Below are positions 33,626 to 42,111 of a DNA stretch of 64,000 nucleotides, piece by piece. Each line of letters opens with the position of its first letter. The stretch's first letter is position 1. This DNA is from DASWOJ01 sp964242415 (GTDB lineage: Bacteria; Pseudomonadota; Alphaproteobacteria; Acetobacterales; Acetobacteraceae): positions 60,758 to 124,757 of the forward strand of contig CAXTAT010000014.1 of NCBI GenBank assembly GCA_964242415.1, read 5' to 3'. The translations under genes and the position numbers were made by a program. Under the pieces are notes generated by a model, which was not told the DNA's origin, made no database searches, and was given only the letters and a program-made list of their open reading frames with translations.

Positions 33626-35049
33626 TCGACGCCTTCCACCTCGCCCGCGCCCAGTTCGGGTTCACCGTGGCGTTCCACATCACCTTCCCGGCGTTCTCCA
33701 TCGGGCTGGCCAGCTACCTCATGGTGCTGGAGGGCCTCTGGCTGCGCACGGGCAAGCAGGTTTACCTCGACCTGTACCGCTACTGGATCAAGATCTTCTC
33801 CATCGGCTTCGCCATGGGCGTGGTGTCCGGCCTGGTCATGTCCTACCAGTTCGGCACCAACTGGTCGCAATACGCCGACAAGGCCGGCCCGGTGATCGGC
33901 CCGGTGATGGCCTACGAGGTGCTGACCGCCTTCTTCCTGGAGGCCGGGTTCCTCGGCGTGATGCTGTTCGGCATGGAGCGCGTCGGCCGCAAGCTGCATA
34001 TGTTCGCCACCTGCATGGTCGCCGGCGGCACCTTCCTGTCGGCGTTCTGGATAATCTCGGTGAACAGTTGGATGCAGACTCCCGCCGGCTTCGGCATCGG
34101 CGCGGACGGCAGGATGTTCCCGACCGACTATTGGAAAGTGGTTTTCAACCCGTCGGTGTTCTACCGCGTGCCGCACATGGTGCTGGCGTCCTACCTGATC
34201 GTCGCCTTCATCGTCGCCGGCGTCGGCGCCTGGCACCTGCTGCACGGCCGCGCCACCCCGGCGGTGCGCAAGATGTTCTCCATGGCGATGTGGATGGCGG
34301 CGATCGTCACCCCGCTGCAGATCGGCATGGGCGACCTGCACGGGCTGAACACGCTTGAGTACCAGCCGATGAAGATCGCCGCCATGGAGGGCGACTGGGC
34401 GCCATCTGGACCGGACGGCGCGCCGCTGATCCTGTTCGGCATCCCCAACATGGCCAAGGAGCGCACCGACTATAAGATCGAGATCCCGCACGCCTCCTCC
34501 CTGATCCTCACCCACACCTGGAACGGCCGGGTGCCGGGCCTGAAGGAGGTGCCGCCCGCCGACCGCCCCTATGCGCCGGTGGTGTTCTGGACCTTCCGCG
34601 TCATGGTCGGGCTGGGCTTCCTGATGTTCGGCCTCGGCCTGCTGAGCCTGCTGGCCCGCTGGCGCGGCACGCTGTTCACCAGCAAGTGGCTGCACCGCCT
34701 GGCCCTGGTGATGTCGCCCGCGCCGATCGTCGCCATGCTGTGCGGCTGGATGACGACGGAGATCGGCCGCCAGCCCTACACCGTCTATGGCGTGCTGCGC
34801 ACCATCGACAGCATGTCGCCCATCGCGCTGCCCGGCATCGCCACCTCCCTGGCGGTGTTCGCCGTGGTGTACTTCATCGTGTTCGGCGCCGGGGTCATGG
34901 TGATCCTGCGCATGATGAGCCATCCGCCGGTCGTCGGCGAAACCAGCATCGATCCCGGCAAGCCGACCCGCTCGGCCGGCATCCATCCGGGCCTGCCCGG
35001 CGCGGTGCCGCCGGGCATGGGCGGCCCCTCGCCGGTCGCCGCGGAGTAG
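33622..35049 (+). CDS. cydA: Cytochrome bd-type quinol oxidase subunit I (CioA-like)
   Basis: This is the haem-bearing subunit of a bd-type quinol:oxygen oxidoreductase, 475 residues with about nine membrane helices. His19 in AFHITFP is a haem ligand position. SWMQTPAGF, TPLQIGMGDLHG and the quinol loop near GIPNM are typical. The loop after that is short, as in cyanide-insensitive oxidases (CIO) rather than the long-loop enteric type. It is coupled to the regulator by a 4-bp overlap and followed after 5 bp by cydB. The Pro/Gly-rich C-terminal tail of about 35 residues is unremarkable. Confidence 0.95.
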   Translation: MIDAFHLARAQFGFTVAFHITFPAFSIGLASYLMVLEGLWLRTGKQVYLDLYRYWIKIFSIGFAMGVVSGLVMSYQFGTNWSQYADKAGPVIGPVMAYEVLTAFFLEAGFLGVMLFGMERVGRKLHMFATCMVAGGTFLSAFWIISVNSWMQTPAGFGIGADGRMFPTDYWKVVFNPSVFYRVPHMVLASYLIVAFIVAGVGAWHLLHGRATPAVRKMFSMAMWMAAIVTPLQIGMGDLHGLNTLEYQPMKIAAMEGDWAPSGPDGAPLILFGIPNMAKERTDYKIEIPHASSLILTHTWNGRVPGLKEVPPADRPYAPVVFWTFRVMVGLGFLMFGLGLLSLLARWRGTLFTSKWLHRLALVMSPAPIVAMLCGWMTTEIGRQPYTVYGVLRTIDSMSPIALPGIATSLAVFAVVYFIVFGAGVMVILRMMSHPPVVGETSIDPGKPTRSAGIHPGLPGAVPPGMGGPSPVAAE

Positions 35050-35054
35050 GGCGC

Positions 35055-36068
35055 ATGAGCACGGAAACCATCGCCACCATCTGGGCCGGGCTGATCGCCT
35101 TTGCCGTGCTGGCCTACGTGGTGCTGGACGGGTTCGACCTCGGCGTCGGCATCCTGTTCGCCGCCGAACGCGGGCCGGAGGACCGGGACACCATGGTCAA
35201 CTCCATCGCGCCCATGTGGGACGGCAACGAGACCTGGCTGGTGCTGGGCGGCGGCGGCCTGTTCGGGGTGTTCCCGTTTGCCTACTCGGTCATCATGCCG
35301 GCGCTGTACCCCGCCATCCTGGGCATGCTGTTCGGCCTGATCTTCCGCGGCGTCGCGTTCGAGCTGCGCTTCCGCGCCCATACCGAAACCGGGCGCCGGC
35401 TGTGGGACCTGTCGTTCTTCGGCGGCTCGCTCGTCGCGGCGCTGTGCCAGGGGCTGACCCTGGGCGGGCTGCTGCAGGGCATCCACGTCGTGGACCGCCA
35501 GTATGCCGGCGGCTGGTTCGACTGGCTGACGCCGTTCACCGTGCTGTGCGGCGTGGCCGTCGTGTTCGGGTATGCGTGGCTCGGCGCGTGCTGGCTGATA
35601 TGGCGCACCGACGCCTCGCTGCAGCGGCGGGCGCGCCGGCAGGCCACGGTGCTGGCCTGGGTCGTGCTGGGCCTGATCGTGGCGGTGAGCCTGTGGACGC
35701 CGTTCCTGAACCCGACGTTCATGCATCGCTGGTTCGGCTGGCCCGGCATCCTGCTCACCAGCCCCATCCCGGTCCTGGTCGCAGCCCTGGCGCTGGCCTT
35801 CGCCGCCGGCATCCGGCGCAAGCACCACCTGACGCCGTTCCTGTGCGCCCTGGGGATTTTCGTGCTGTGTTTCGCCGGGCTGGGCATCAGCTTCTATCCG
35901 CTGATGGTGCCGCCCGACATCACCATCTGGCAGGCGGCGGCGCCGCGGGCGAGCCAGCTATTCGTGCTGGTCGGCGCGTCGGTGCTGATCCCGGTGATCC
36001 TGATCTACTCGGGGTTCAGCTACTGGGTGTTCCGCGGAAAGGTGCAGGCCGGTGCCCATTATCACTGA
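35055..36068 (+). CDS. cydB: Cytochrome bd-type quinol oxidase subunit II
   Basis: This is the second structural subunit, 337 residues, with about eight membrane helices. The family opening IWAGLIAFAVLAYVVLDGFDLGVGIL and the block APMWDGNETWLVLGGGGLFGVFP are clear. It follows cydA by 5 bp, and its last codons overlap the small DUF2474 frame. It stabilises haem binding by subunit I. Confidence 0.95.
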   Translation: MSTETIATIWAGLIAFAVLAYVVLDGFDLGVGILFAAERGPEDRDTMVNSIAPMWDGNETWLVLGGGGLFGVFPFAYSVIMPALYPAILGMLFGLIFRGVAFELRFRAHTETGRRLWDLSFFGGSLVAALCQGLTLGGLLQGIHVVDRQYAGGWFDWLTPFTVLCGVAVVFGYAWLGACWLIWRTDASLQRRARRQATVLAWVVLGLIVAVSLWTPFLNPTFMHRWFGWPGILLTSPIPVLVAALALAFAAGIRRKHHLTPFLCALGIFVLCFAGLGISFYPLMVPPDITIWQAAAPRASQLFVLVGASVLIPVILIYSGFSYWVFRGKVQAGAHYH

Positions 36069-36189
36069 AAATCCGGAGACCCAGCCGCTGTGGCGACGGC
36101 TGCTGTGGATGGTGGGCCTGTGGGCCGGCGGCGTGCTGTCGGTGGGCGCGGTGGCCATGGCGCTCCGCTGGGTCCTGAGCCTGCACTGA
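36052..36189 (+). CDS. Small bd-oxidase-associated membrane protein (DUF2474)
   Basis: This 45-residue single-helix membrane protein begins with GTG inside the end of cydB. It reads MPIITENPETQPLWRRLLW, then a helix GLWAGGVLSVGAVAMALRWVL. DUF2474 proteins stand after cydAB in many proteobacteria and are thought to be CydX-like accessory subunits. A GGAAAGG ribosome binding site lies about 10 bp upstream. It is too short for routine gene callers, but position and composition support it. Confidence 0.8.
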   Translation: MPIITENPETQPLWRRLLWMVGLWAGGVLSVGAVAMALRWVLSLH

Positions 36190-36235
36190 CGCCGCTGGCC
36201 ATCTGCTGTGGCCCCTGCGATGTCGCATCGCAAGC

Positions 36236-36333
36236 TGTCATTGCGAGCCGGCTTCGGCGCGGCGATCCAGGGGTCGCCGGCGCGGTCCCTGCAGTCCTGG
36301 ATCGCCACGCCGCCACCGCTGCTCGCAATGACG
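36236..36333. repeat. Dispersed palindromic repeat, family A copy 6
   Basis: A full copy, TGTCATTGCGAGCCGGCTTCG to CTGCTCGCAATGACG, with inner GGCGATCCAGGGG and CCTGGATCGCC; the matching change of A to G and T to C keeps the pairing. It lies between convergent genes. Confidence 0.9.
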
Positions 36334-36483
36334 GCGCCGCAATGTCTGCTCAAACGGTTCGCTTCAAGGCGTGATCCGCAATCGCAGGGGGGGCAGGCAC
36401 CGCGCCGGGCTGCCTGGTCGATGCGCTCACGCCGCCCCCCAGGCCGACCTCGCCCATATAGGCCCGATGGACGCACGCCCTTG

Positions 36484-37125
36484 CTACCAACGCGCCAGCC
36501 GCGGCAGCACGGCCCGGGCGAACCCGGCAACGAGGCCGCACCCCACGGCATACCAAACGGCAATATACAGCGGGTCATCGAACGGGCACGCGAACGCGAA
36601 CACGAACGCCCCCCACGCCGCCGCGGCGACGCCGGACGCCAGCGCCGTCCCGCCCGCATCCGTCGCCGCGCCCCGCCGCATCAGCAAGCCAAGGCCGATC
36701 ACCGCCGGCACCGACAGGGCCGCCATCTTGCCCACGCACCCCAAGCCGTCCCGCCAGCGCAGCCGCGCCGCCAACGCGGGCAGCCCAGCGCCCGAGGCGT
36801 CGATGAACCAGCCCGCCGCCAGGCAGACTGCCACCAGCGCCACCAGCCAGCGCAGCCCCCGGCGCGGCGACCTGGCGGGATCGAACGACAGCACCGCAAT
36901 AAGTCCGCTGACCCCGGCGATGACGCCAAGGCTCCCCAGCTTCCACCAGAACGACGCCTGCTGCATCGCCGCCGGCATGTCGGGCCGCATCAGGCCCAGG
37001 CCCAGGACTACGGCCAGCTCGACCGCGCCGGCCAGGCCGAGGATCGCCGCGTCGCCGCCCGCGCTGCGCCGCCGCACCGGCTTCAGGTCGCCGGCGAGGC
37101 GGTCCACCAGTTGCTCAGTCCGCAT
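36484..37125 (-). CDS. nrsF: NrsF-family anti-sigma factor
   Basis: This is an inner-membrane anti-sigma factor of the NrsF/DUF1109 family, 213 residues with six hydrophobic helices and an N-terminal cytoplasmic region MRTEQLVDRLAGDLKPVRR. It overlaps the sigF gene by 11 bp. It should hold SigF inactive until a stress signal is sensed in the membrane or periplasm; conserved cysteines in GLGCVGK and FAFACPFDD are the likely sensors in this family. Confidence 0.87.
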   Translation of the reverse strand: MRTEQLVDRLAGDLKPVRRRSAGGDAAILGLAGAVELAVVLGLGLMRPDMPAAMQQASFWWKLGSLGVIAGVSGLIAVLSFDPARSPRRGLRWLVALVAVCLAAGWFIDASGAGLPALAARLRWRDGLGCVGKMAALSVPAVIGLGLLMRRGAATDAGGTALASGVAAAAWGAFVFAFACPFDDPLYIAVWYAVGCGLVAGFARAVLPRLARW

Positions 37126-37729
37126 CGGACCGCCGCTCCGCCAGCGCCGTCAACTGGCCCAGCCCGCGATGGATGTTCACCTTGACCAGCGAGACCGACT
37201 GCCCCGTGCGGGCCGCCGCCTCCTCGATGCTCAGGCCCTGCAGCTTCACCAGCCGGATCACCTCGGCCCGCGCCGGCTTGATCTGGCGCAGCAGGGCCTC
37301 AAGCGACCAGGCGCTCGTCACCGCGTCCCCGTGATCGGCAACGGCGATGTCCTCGTCCAGCGCCTGCGTCGGCGCGGCTTTCAGCGCACGCAGTCGGTCG
37401 ATCCACTTATGCCGGGCCACGGCGGCGAGCCACGGCTCGAACGGCCGCGACGGGTCGTAGGTGTGCCGCTTCTGGTGGATGGCCAACAGCGTGTCCTGCA
37501 CGGCGTCATCGACAAAGGCCGGTGGCAGCCGGCGGGCATAGTAGCGCTTCAGCCAGCCGCCGACCTCTGTCAGCAGGCTGTGATAGGCCACGGCGTCGCC
37601 CGCCTGGGCGCTCGCCATCAGCGCGCTCCAGCCGCTATTGCCCAAGCTGGCCGTGCGCCCGGCGGCACGCGGCTGAGCCGCCCACCCGGCCAGCGATCCC
37701 TGCGGCGCGGCCAGCGCGTTCATCCTCAT
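37115..37729 (-). CDS. sigF: ECF sigma factor, SigF group
   Basis: This is an extracytoplasmic-function sigma factor of 204 residues. Region 2 is readable in YYARRLPPAFVDDAVQDTLLAIHQKRHTYDPSRPFEPWLAAVARHKWID, and region 4 in LSIEEAAARTGQSVSLVKVNIHRGLG. It is paired with the NrsF anti-sigma gene downstream. ATG 37729 and ATG 37723 are both possible; the first lies only 8 bp from a SigF-type -10 element. The pair responds to metal or oxidative stress in Caulobacter, and that role is inferred here. Confidence 0.9.
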   Translation of the reverse strand: MRMNALAAPQGSLAGWAAQPRAAGRTASLGNSGWSALMASAQAGDAVAYHSLLTEVGGWLKRYYARRLPPAFVDDAVQDTLLAIHQKRHTYDPSRPFEPWLAAVARHKWIDRLRALKAAPTQALDEDIAVADHGDAVTSAWSLEALLRQIKPARAEVIRLVKLQGLSIEEAAARTGQSVSLVKVNIHRGLGQLTALAERRSDAD

Positions 37730-37736
37730 CGCGGCT

Positions 37737-37764
37737 CATTCGCGGACCTGCCGGTAAAGGTTAC
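37737..37764 (-). promoter_or_regulatory. SigF-type autoregulatory promoter
   Basis: Read on the minus strand, GTAACC (37764-37759) is followed after exactly 16 bp by CGAATG (37742-37737). This equals the SigF consensus GTAACC-N16-CGAA described in Caulobacter. It stands 8 bp before the first sigF ATG, so the transcript would be leaderless or nearly so. Confidence 0.75.
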
Positions 37765-37979
37765 GCTGGCTGGGTTCAACGCCGCCGTATCGCAGACCCG
37801 GACACCCAGCCTTTGCCGTCCGACGCTATGGCCACCCCGGCAGGATGGCAACAGGCAAGCCAGGAGGGCCTAATGTGCCCGGTTACGGACGGATGCTCCT
37901 GGCGGACATCCATGACTTAGCCCTCACAGGCGCTAACCCACTCCAAATGCGGACCGCTTAGACCGGACACACCAACACT

Positions 37980-38078
37980 GTCATTGCGAGCCGCGCTTGC
38001 GGCGCGGCAGTCCAGGGGCCGCCAGCGCAGCCCTTCCCATCTTGGATTACCGCGTCGCAAGCGCTCCCCGCAATGACG
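37980..38078. repeat. Dispersed palindromic repeat, family A copy 7
   Basis: A full copy from GTCATTGCGAGCCGCGCTTG to GCTCCCCGCAATGACG, with inner GGCAGTCCAGGGGC and CTTGGATTACC. Confidence 0.88.
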
Positions 38079-38196
38079 GCGGCGCTCAGGGCACAGACTG
38101 GCTAGCCGAAGCTAGCGCCTATAACCCCAGCCCTCTCCCGAAGAATAAAGAAGCCAGTGCTGGTCCCCGCTGCGAGGGCGGCCGCTCCTCGGAAGC

Positions 38197-38397
38197 CTAG
38201 CCAGCCTCACCCGGCACCGGAATGTCCCGCCCGGCGATCTCCGCCAGCAGCGACCAGACCCGGGCCGGCTCCATCGGCACCTCCGGGTCATTCAGGATGC
38301 GATCCAGCTCATCAAGCCTGGCCTCGTACTCGGACTCGGACAAACCCATCTCCTGCCTGCGCTGGCTCGTTGACAGGCATGAACGTAGCACGTCCAT
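38197..38397 (-). CDS. Small uncharacterised acidic protein
   Basis: A short helical, acidic protein of up to 66 residues with a conserved-looking core ESEYEARLDELDRILNDPEV and ARVWSLLAEIAGRD. I do not recognise a named family. Three starts are possible: ATG 38397 without a ribosome binding site, ATG 38349 directly on GGAG, or a TTG two codons later with GGAG at a normal distance. It lies 34 bp from the stop of the neighbouring gene on the same strand. Confidence 0.55.
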   Translation of the reverse strand: MDVLRSCLSTSQRRQEMGLSESEYEARLDELDRILNDPEVPMEPARVWSLLAEIAGRDIPVPGEAG

Positions 38398-38431
38398 GTT
38401 GGTTCAACGGTATGCTGCACCGCAGCGCCAA

Positions 38432-39682
38432 TCACACCGATGACAGCACCGCCGGGGCCAGGGCAGCATTCTTCGCCGCAGGGTGCGCCGGATTGCGGAA
38501 CCGCAGCTCGCCCTGCGGCGCGGCATCCGGCTCGGGCAGGCCAAACAGCTCCAGCCGCGACGCCAGGGTCACGGCAACCACGCTGCGGGCCTCTGGGTTG
38601 GTCATGAACTGCCGGGCCTCGCCCTCCAGCTCCAGCCGCTCGCGCAGCAGGCGCCACTCCATGCGGTCGGTGTCCTCGATGAACATCGCCAGGATGCCCG
38701 GGCGGCTGCCGGTCAGCCGGGCCGGGGCGATGGCGGCCATGCGGCGGCGTACCGCGACCGCGACCTCGTTCTGCTGCCCGGCGCGTGCCGCCATGACGAA
38801 CACCCCGCCGCCCGCGGTGGTGACGGCCAGGTGCGCCTCCGGACCGAACTCCTGCCGCAGCCGTGGCATCAGGCCCAGCTCGTCCGCCTGCGCCGCGGCA
38901 AGCATCAGCGGGTCCAGCCGCAGCATCGCCGCATCGTCGCCATCCGCCCGGCGCGAATCCTTGAGCATTGCCGTGATGCGGGTATGCAGGCTGGCCAGCA
39001 GGTCGCCGCCCGCCTCCTCCGGCTCGCGCAGCCCCTGCGGCAGGGTCATCTTCAGCAGGTAACGGCCGGGATGGGCGCACAGCCAGGTCTGCAATTCCGG
39101 ATCGATGGCGTCCACCAGGCGGAACCACGCGCCGCGATGCACGCCGCGGCCGCCCTCGGCGGAAACCGTGTCGCACGCCACCTCCGCCTCCTGGCCGGAC
39201 CGGTGCAGCAGCAGGTCGAACGGCGCCGCATCGTCCAGCCCGGCAAACGACACATCAAATCCGCGGGAGCGCTGCAGCGCCGCCGTCCGCAGCAGGTGGA
39301 AGGCCGGCACCAGGCACCCCTGCTCCACCAGCGCCGAGCGCAGCAGGGCCGACAGCCGCAGCCGCCCGGCGTTGGTCAGCCCGTCGAACAGGGTGGCGGC
39401 GGATGTCGCATGGGTGGCGATCCAGCGTTCGGCCAAGCTCAACGGCCGGTCCGGCGTGGTTCGGCGCAGGCGTTCCACCGCAAACTCGATGCAGTGGCGC
39501 TGCGACGCCTGCCGGCCGGTCCGGGTCTGCGCCGACGCCAGGCCGCGCAACGCCTGCAGCCGGTCCCGCCACGGACCCGCGCCAGCGAACCCGACGAACG
39601 CATCAAGGGCGGACTGATCGATCGGTTCGGCTATCGGCTGCATCGGGAGCGGGAGCGTGTCACCCTTCCCGGCATCCGGCAA
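38432..39682 (-). CDS. Uncharacterised protein downstream of aroC, possible PD-(D/E)XK-like core
   Basis: I do not recognise the family. The 416-residue product is soluble, with no signal peptide. Residues of about 150-200 read PFDLLLHRSGQEAEVACDTVSAEGGRGVHRGAW, a pattern that resembles the D-x(n)-E-x-K/D core of restriction-nuclease-like folds (Asp, then Glu-Val-Ala-Cys-Asp). The lysine normally expected is Asp here, so activity is doubtful. The gene starts 24 bp after the aroC stop on the same strand. It could be a nuclease-fold structural protein, and the call is weak. Confidence 0.6.
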   Translation of the reverse strand: MPDAGKGDTLPLPMQPIAEPIDQSALDAFVGFAGAGPWRDRLQALRGLASAQTRTGRQASQRHCIEFAVERLRRTTPDRPLSLAERWIATHATSAATLFDGLTNAGRLRLSALLRSALVEQGCLVPAFHLLRTAALQRSRGFDVSFAGLDDAAPFDLLLHRSGQEAEVACDTVSAEGGRGVHRGAWFRLVDAIDPELQTWLCAHPGRYLLKMTLPQGLREPEEAGGDLLASLHTRITAMLKDSRRADGDDAAMLRLDPLMLAAAQADELGLMPRLRQEFGPEAHLAVTTAGGGVFVMAARAGQQNEVAVAVRRRMAAIAPARLTGSRPGILAMFIEDTDRMEWRLLRERLELEGEARQFMTNPEARSVVAVTLASRLELFGLPEPDAAPQGELRFRNPAHPAAKNAALAPAVLSSV

Positions 39683-39705
39683 CGGCAGCGAGGGCGGCAG
39701 GGCGT

Positions 39706-40809
39706 TCAGGTGCGTGGCAGCCGCAGACGCCCCGGCGAATCCGGAACCTGCGCCCGCTGGCGCAGCAGGTGATCCGCGAGCACGCAGGCTATCATGGCCT
39801 CTCCCACCGGAACCGCACGGATGCCGACGCAGGGATCATGCCGGCCGCGCGTCATGATATCCACGTCCGCACCGGCCCGGTCAACCGATTGCCGCGGCAC
39901 CAGGATGCTGCTGGTCGGCTTCACGGCAAACCGCGCCACGATGGCCTGCCCGGTCGAGATGCCGCCCAGCACGCCGCCGGCATGGTTGGAGCCGAACTGC
40001 ACGGTGCCGTCCACCATGCGCATCTCGTCCGCGTTGCCCTCGCCCCGCAACGCCGCGGCTGCGAAGCCGTCGCCGATCTCCACGCCCTTCACCGCATTGA
40101 TCCCCATCAGCGCCGCCGCGATATCCGCATCCAGTTTCGCATAGATGGGGGCTCCCAGGCCCGGCGGCACGCCCTCGGCGACGATTTCGATCACGGCGCC
40201 GATGCTGGACCCGGCACGGCGGATTTCGGCCAGCTCGGCCTCCCACAACTCGGCCACCGCGGGGTCCGGGCAGAACAGCGGGTTGCGGCCGACCGCGCCC
40301 CAGTCCCAGCGGGCGCGGTCCACGGCGTGCGCCCCCATCTGAACCATGGCGCCCCGCACCTGCACCGCGTCGCCCAACACCCGCCGGGCCACCGCGCCGG
40401 CCGCCACGCGTGAGGCCGTCTCCCGCGCCGAGCTGCGGCCGCCGCCGCGGTGGTCGCGGATGCCGTACTTCATCTCGTATGTCAGGTCGGCGTGGCCGGG
40501 GCGGAACTGCTCGGCGATGGCGCCGTAGTCGCGGCTGCGCTGGTCCACGTTCTGGATTTCCAGCGCAATGGGGGTGCCGGTCGTCAGGCCGTCCAGGGTG
40601 CCAGACAGGATGTGCACCTCGTCCGGCTCCTGCCGCTGCGTGGTGAACTTCGACTGGCCGGGCCGGCGGCGGTCCAGCCACGGCTGGATGTCGGCCTCCG
40701 TCAGCGGGATGCGCGGCGGGCAGCCATCGACCACGCAGCCGATGGCGGGACCGTGGCTCTCGCCCCAGGTGGTGACGCGGAACAGGTGGCCGAAGGTGTT
40801 GTGGCTCAA
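39706..40809 (-). CDS. aroC: Chorismate synthase
   Basis: This enzyme makes chorismate from 5-enolpyruvylshikimate 3-phosphate with reduced FMN, the last step of the shikimate pathway. The 367-residue product has the three family signatures: GESHGPAIGCVVDGCPP, the RGGGRSSARETASRVAAGA block, and DPCVGIRAVPVGEAM. The start is TTG at 40809, because the universal opening SHNTFGHLF follows directly and no ATG or GTG fits. It follows fabI by 29 bp. Confidence 0.96.
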   Translation of the reverse strand: MSHNTFGHLFRVTTWGESHGPAIGCVVDGCPPRIPLTEADIQPWLDRRRPGQSKFTTQRQEPDEVHILSGTLDGLTTGTPIALEIQNVDQRSRDYGAIAEQFRPGHADLTYEMKYGIRDHRGGGRSSARETASRVAAGAVARRVLGDAVQVRGAMVQMGAHAVDRARWDWGAVGRNPLFCPDPAVAELWEAELAEIRRAGSSIGAVIEIVAEGVPPGLGAPIYAKLDADIAAALMGINAVKGVEIGDGFAAAALRGEGNADEMRMVDGTVQFGSNHAGGVLGGISTGQAIVARFAVKPTSSILVPRQSVDRAGADVDIMTRGRHDPCVGIRAVPVGEAMIACVLADHLLRQRAQVPDSPGRLRLPRT

Positions 40810-40838
40810 GGTGCGCCGTCGGTTCCTTGGATGCTGCT

Positions 40839-41708
40839 CTAGTAGTTTTCCGGCGTGACGTTGATGTCCGGCGCCGCCGGGTTCTTCATGCCGACGATGT
40901 GATAGCCGCTATCGACGTGGTGCACCTCCCCGGTCACGCCCTGGGACAGCGGGCTGAGCAGGTACATGCCGGCGCCGCCGACCTGCTCCAGGCTGACGTT
41001 GCGCTCCAGCGGGGAGTTGTACTGGTTCCACCGCAGGATATAGCGGAAATCGCCGATGCCGCTGGCCGCCAGGGTCTTCATCGGTCCCGCCGACAGGGCG
41101 TTCACCCGGATGCCCTGCGCGCCCAGGTCCGCCGCCAGGTAGCGGACGGAGGATTCCAGCGCCGCCTTGGCCACGCCCATGACGTTGTAGTGCGGCATCA
41201 CCCGCTCGGCGCCCAAGTACGACATCGTCAGCAGCGACCCGCCATGGCGCATCATCGGCACCGCGCGCTGGGCGACGGCGGTGAACGAAAAACAGGAGAT
41301 GTCGAGCGCCTGCAGGAACGCCTTGCGCGGGGTGTCGAGGTACTTGCCGCGCAGGTACGCCTTGTCGGCCCAGCCGATGGCGTGCACGACGAAGTCGATG
41401 CCGTCCCAGGCGCGCCCGATGGCGGCGAACGCGCCGTCGATGCTGGCGTCGTCCGCCACGTCGCACGGCGCGACCAGGCTGCTGCCGATGCTGGCCGCCA
41501 GCGGGCGCACGCGCCGTTCCAAGGCATCGCCCTGGAACGTGAAGGCCAGCTCCGCCCCCTGCGCGGCGCAGGCGCTGGCGATGCCCCAGGCGATGGAGCG
41601 GTCGTTGGCGACGCCCATCACCACGCCGCGCAGGCCCTTCATCAGGGTGCCCCCGCTCGGGAGGGTTGCGGCGGTGGGGGACGGGCCGTCCGACATGGGG
41701 CGTCTCAT
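40839..41708 (-). CDS. fabI: Enoyl-[acyl-carrier-protein] reductase (NADH), FabI type
   Basis: This is the last enzyme of each fatty-acid elongation cycle. The 289-residue product has the FabI-specific GVANDRSIAWGIASACAAQGAEL near the N-terminus and the catalytic Tyr-x6-Lys in HYNVMGVAKAAL. The start is uncertain: ATG 41708 and ATG 41696 both precede a variable leader of about 15-20 residues before the conserved MKGLRGVVMG. The expected order fabI then aroC fits common alphaproteobacterial clusters. Confidence 0.93.
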   Translation of the reverse strand: MRRPMSDGPSPTAATLPSGGTLMKGLRGVVMGVANDRSIAWGIASACAAQGAELAFTFQGDALERRVRPLAASIGSSLVAPCDVADDASIDGAFAAIGRAWDGIDFVVHAIGWADKAYLRGKYLDTPRKAFLQALDISCFSFTAVAQRAVPMMRHGGSLLTMSYLGAERVMPHYNVMGVAKAALESSVRYLAADLGAQGIRVNALSAGPMKTLAASGIGDFRYILRWNQYNSPLERNVSLEQVGGAGMYLLSPLSQGVTGEVHHVDSGYHIVGMKNPAAPDINVTPENY

Positions 41709-41808
41709 GGTGGTGGTGGAAGCGGGTGGGGCGTGGTGGCACAAGCCGGCGTGGGGGGGAAGGGGCTTATCTTCCTGCGTGGCGGCGAGGCGCTGATCTG
41801 GCACTGCC

Positions 41809-41958
41809 TGCTCCCTCTCCCTCCGGGAGAGGGCCGGGGTGAGGGAGGCAGTGGGAGCCTAGCTCGCCAAAGGAAGGCGGAGCTTTAGCCCAGACCAGGC
41901 GAGGATTTGCCCTTGCGGCCTCCCTCACCCCGGCCCTCTCCCGGAGGGAGAGGGAGCA
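41809..41958. repeat. Head-to-head pair of GC-rich family B repeats
   Basis: Two copies in opposite orientation (about 41809-41849 and 41918-41958), each with its own hairpin CTCCCTCTCCCTCCGGGAGAGG. They lie in the divergent region between fabI and the SDR gene, so terminator action alone does not explain them. Confidence 0.85.
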
Positions 41959-42111
41959 GGTAGCACGCCGCTAGATCAAGCGCCGCGCCGCTTTCATCCG
42001 GTCGGGCGTGCTGGGTGCCGTCCGCAGCCGCAGCCCGGTCGCGCGGAACGGTTGCAGCGGACGGCAGTTGTTGCCGTGACCCCCCCGCATCCGCAACAGG
42101 ACGATCCCCGC

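Larger units (their letters stand above)
37730..38196. other. Intergenic region upstream of sigF
   Basis: About 470 bp. It contains the SigF promoter at its left end, a family A repeat in the middle and a short decayed trace of family B near 38126 (CCAGCCCTCTCCCGAAG). No gene was recognised. Confidence 0.6.
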
